Positions 6,001-6,951 of a stretch of DNA of 6,951 bases are shown in pieces. Where the stretch lies: assembly GCA_937892085.1 (NCBI GenBank), contig CALAVD010000336.1, forward strand, positions 1 through 6,951, read 5' to 3'. The notes beneath the pieces were generated by a model that ran no database searches, had not been told where the DNA came from, and saw only the letters and a list, made by a program, of their open reading frames with translations. This DNA is from an uncultured Prevotellaceae bacterium. GTDB lineage: Bacteria > Bacteroidota > Bacteroidia > Bacteroidales > Muribaculaceae. The position numbers and the translations under genes are program-made. The first letter of the stretch is position 1, and each line of letters opens with the position of its first letter.

Positions 6001-6218
6001 TTGTCAACGGCGCCTACTACAACCAGAGTGGCATCGTGACCATTGCCGTGGGTGATGTGAACCTCGACGGCGTGGTCACTGCTGCTGATATCACCGAAAT
6101 TTATAACGTGCTGCTAGGCAACAGCAACACCTATAGCTTCAATGCCGACGTAACGGGTGATGGCGAAGTCACCGCTGCCGATGTCACAGCGATTTATGAC
6201 ATATTATTAGGCAATTAG
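3024..6218 (+). CDS. Secreted multidomain GH13 alpha-amylase with CBM26-like modules and dockerin-like tail
   Basis: This 1064-residue enzyme is predicted to cut alpha-1,4 links in starch outside the cytoplasm. The start at 3024 is chosen because it follows the promoter directly and opens with a signal peptide (residues 1-25, cut likely after GWA); no lipobox Cys is present. The catalytic barrel spans about 36-655. It shows region I DIVINH (151-156), region II GFRID with nucleophile D283, region III FAEV with acid/base E323, and region IV YVESHD with H460 and D461; the usual NHD reads SHD. About 137 residues separate E323 from H460, more than in classic amylases, so this loop or domain B-like part is enlarged. 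After a GGSSSGGS linker (694-701) come a CBM26-like module (about 706-808), a chitobiase-C-terminal or Fn3-associated beta domain with YTTDGTAPSASSP (about 824-903), a second CBM26-like module (about 910-1000) and a dockerin-like tail (1010-1064). The GH13 subfamily is not assigned. Codons are strongly C-ending. Confidence 0.93.
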   Translation: MKIDILYKRFLILALFAIAFVAGWAETTFVGGRTDFRDETIYFAMTTRFYDGDASNNTYCWDGDKAGNVANQDPEWRGDFKGLIEKLDYIKALGFTAIWITPVVQNASGYDYHGYHAMDMSHVDKRLESDDVKFQDLIDAAHARGMKVILDIVINHSGNFGEENLCKLFNRDYSVPQSDMNQCMVPYTISQGGLLQDNYSNLGGSAQYSDRLTKMKNTDGINHDTHNLWHHYGNFNWDEPNRWWAQIAGDCVDLNTENPQTYNYLINCYGEFIKMGVDGFRIDTGGHISRLSFNAAFVPAFKALGEQYKSKRLNGCQFYMFAEVCARFSDVTYRGQPSLSPYFYTWQSAPTLLNQWNNDTDYWNSVEVYESTDPATLDNQKLCLAEHNANLSESAQPHSDNAMLEGNNYHTPDYSQSSGLNVIDFTVHWNFQNAGRVWGVLNKDYLYNDATFNVNYVESHDYGPDSFNRFDGGTDQWAENLSLMFTMRGIPCLFQGGEIEFRKGARIDEGTNITLKSSGRAYYGGYLKGDVTTTDFGEYSDATGNVAATLSRPLVKHLQRLNKIRAAVPALRKGQYSKSGCSSSGGYAFKRRYTNGDIDSYALIALNAGATFTGVLNGTYTDVITGNSITVTSGTLTTPAFSGKGNMRIYVLNGPGKIGDDGPFLYATSKVTPTLLAYDGTEEDGDPSTEFVSGGSSSGGSIDIDNLEIYNPTINDDELSVFYETSASNTFITLWVWNSSTNFTGGSWPGQNAKLMGKTSDGTRLIFKWTYDGEFPANNMPTGLIFSQSGNNQTANLQFVNHGYYIDGVYDRTITEQEPVDPSVATLSVDKESGEYIDKVTVTVTASFNNATIVYTTDGTAPSASSPRATGSVTLTFTHTTTLRAGVLQGGEVKNTITRTYKIRSSHAQKLHAYFIAPASWTSTIYCWAWNAQLGNKNYTGGTWPGQACTLVGSKLYNGLDIWEWDGGMVGDDIPTGIIFSNNGSPQTADLAFVNGAYYNQSGIVTIAVGDVNLDGVVTAADITEIYNVLLGNSNTYSFNADVTGDGEVTAADVTAIYDILLGN
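5139..5447 (+). repeat. CBM26-like starch-binding module, copy 1 (amylase residues about 706-808)
   Basis: The core is LWVWNSSTNFTGGSWPGQ (734-751), followed by FKWTYDGEFPANNMPTGLIFSQSGNNQTANLQFVNHGYY in shorter pieces. The W-x-W-N ... G-x-WPG signature and the PTGLIFS / NNQTANLQFVN ending recur in copy 2. Such modules in the CBM25/26 group bind starch through exposed Trp and Tyr residues. The exact CBM family needs a profile search. Confidence 0.75.
5751..6023 (+). repeat. CBM26-like starch-binding module, copy 2 (amylase residues about 910-1000)
   Basis: It begins LHAYFIAPASWTSTIYCWAWN (911-931), continues with YTGGTWPGQ (939-947) and ends PTGIIFSNNG plus QTADLAFVNGAYY. It is clearly related to copy 1, and its AYFIAP-SWT opening returns in the downstream protein (residues 150-159 there), showing module shuffling between neighbouring genes. 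Confidence 0.78.
6051..6215 (+). other. Type I dockerin-like two-repeat domain at the amylase C-terminus
   Basis: Two calcium-loop repeats are visible: GDVNLDGVVTAADITEIYNV (1010-1029) and ADVTGDGEVTAADVTAIYDI (1041-1060), each ending LLGN. Spacing of Asp, Asn or Thr and Asp residues at loop positions 1, 3, 5 and 12 matches the EF-hand-like loop of type I dockerins, which bind cohesin domains in cellulosomes. No cohesin is encoded in the window, so the partner is unknown; similar tails are known on Bacteroidales secreted proteins. Confidence 0.85.
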
Positions 6219-6236
6219 AAAAAAAATGGATAAAAA

Positions 6237-6269
6237 TTTGCACTTTCCACTCACTTTTTACTATATTTG
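6237..6269 (+). promoter_or_regulatory. Near-consensus promoter of the second starch-binding protein gene
   Basis: TTTG (6237-6240), a 21-base spacer and TATATTTG (6262-6269) match the Bacteroidetes consensus fully. A start near 6276 would leave an AT-rich leader of about 47 bases before the ATG at 6323. The downstream gene can therefore be made independently of the amylase, probably at high level. No terminator hairpin is seen after the amylase stop, so readthrough is also possible. Confidence 0.8.
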
Positions 6270-6322
6270 CAAGTCACGTCATAATTAACTATATTATTAA
6301 CCCCATAATTTGTATTTAATTA

Positions 6323-6951
6323 ATGAAAAAAATCACTACTTTGCTTATTGCTCTCGCTTGCGTGGCTATAGCAGCCAATGCTACTGTAACTGTTAACGTG
6401 CGCACCAGCACTGGCGACGCTCCCTATCTCTATGTGTGGGACGGAGCTGGCACAGCGCTCAATGGCGCTTGGCCTGGCACACTGATGGATGCGTCTCAGA
6501 CCTACACCACCACCGCTGACGGCTTGGTTTGGTTTACCCAAAGCTTTGACGAAGATGCTATCAACATCATCTTCAACGATGGTGGCATCGATGGCGAGGA
6601 GCCTTTTGTTCAAACCTCCGACATTCGTGGTGTCACTGGCACAGCATTCTATACCTTTGACCCCGAAGAGGGTGGTTTTGAGGATGTAACCAGCACTTAC
6701 ATCACCGACACTGGCTTCGACATCAACACTCTGCCTGCTGGCGTAGTGTTTGTTGAGGGCAAGGAGTTTGCTTACTTCATAGCCCCACTCAGTTGGACTA
6801 AGTGCAACGTTTGGGCTTGGAACGGCACTACTGGCACCAACTTCACCACAAGCGGCACTTGGCCTGGCGACCCCATCACCCTGATTGGCAACACCACCGA
6901 TGGCAACCCAGTTTATCAGTGGATAGGTGCCGACATCGTTGAGAGTGACCG
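6323..6951 (+). CDS. Secreted starch-binding protein with tandem CBM26-like modules (3' end outside window)
   Basis: The frame is open from ATG 6323 to the window edge, giving 209 residues without a stop. It starts with a signal peptide MKKITTLLIALACVAIAANA (1-20), with no lipobox Cys after it. Two starch-binding modules follow. The first (about 21-112) has PYLYVWDGAGTALNGAWPG. The second (about 147 onward) has AYFIAPLSWTKCNVWAWNG, TSGTWPGDP and the start of a YQWIGADIVES segment. The second is close to copy 2 of the amylase. No catalytic domain is seen in this part; one could still follow. It may be a further amylase, or a non-catalytic protein that holds starch at the surface. Codons end in T far more often (GCT, ACT, GTT) than in the amylase, which with the strong promoter suggests high expression. 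Confidence 0.85.
   Translation, partial: MKKITTLLIALACVAIAANATVTVNVRTSTGDAPYLYVWDGAGTALNGAWPGTLMDASQTYTTTADGLVWFTQSFDEDAINIIFNDGGIDGEEPFVQTSDIRGVTGTAFYTFDPEEGGFEDVTSTYITDTGFDINTLPAGVVFVEGKEFAYFIAPLSWTKCNVWAWNGTTGTNFTTSGTWPGDPITLIGNTTDGNPVYQWIGADIVESD

Noticed and set aside
6320..6613. Minus-strand open frame of 97 codons opposite the second starch-binding gene
   Set aside because: The plus strand there encodes a signal peptide and starch-binding modules behind a consensus promoter; the minus frame has no recognisable feature.
1..6951. CRISPR arrays, insertion sequences, phage or toxin-antitoxin genes
   Set aside because: No regularly spaced direct repeats, terminal inverted repeats with a transposase, or recognisable genes of these kinds were seen.

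Overview
The window looks like a chromosomal piece of a Bacteroidales bacterium (Muribaculaceae or Prevotellaceae-like; the family is inferred, not proven). The evidence is four promoters of the Bacteroidetes type (a -33 TTTG-like box, about 19-21 bases, then TAnnTTTG), AT-rich leaders without Shine-Dalgarno sequences, a tRNA gene without encoded CCA, an SSB with a Gln/Pro linker and a DVVPF tip, and a secreted starch enzyme with a C-terminal dockerin-like tail.

Left part (1-1210), housekeeping. The 3' end of rnc (RNase III) runs rightward into a strong hairpin terminator. A tRNA-Lys(UUU) gene on the opposite strand converges on the same hairpin, which has a U-tract in both directions. Next comes ssb, also on the minus strand.

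Middle part (1288-2801), an arginine remnant. argR and an argC-like gene lie 25 bases apart on the minus strand behind a good promoter, with ssb a further 77 bases downstream. The argC-like frame is open throughout and its C-terminal half is plainly of the ArgC family. However, the catalytic Cys and His positions are Ala and Asn, the glycine-rich active-site loop is missing, and the GY of the nucleotide-binding motif is changed. In ArgR, the first Asp of the arginine-binding GTIAGDDT motif is Ala. Together these suggest that arginine control and synthesis at this locus has decayed or been repurposed.

Intergenic region (2711-3023). This 313-base divergent region holds the argR promoter, an inverted repeat GTCTAT-N8-ATAGAC, a near-perfect LacI-family-type operator (TGTAAACGTTTGCA) and the amylase promoter.

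Right part (3024-6951), starch use. A 1064-residue secreted GH13 alpha-amylase carries two CBM26-like starch-binding modules, a chitobiase-C-terminal-like beta domain between them, and a two-repeat type I dockerin-like tail. It is followed by an independent, near-consensus promoter and the start of a second secreted protein with two more modules of the same kind, cut by the window edge. No SusC/SusD genes are visible. The combination of CBM26 and dockerin on an amylase recalls the amylosome of Ruminococcus bromii and is the most interesting system in the window.
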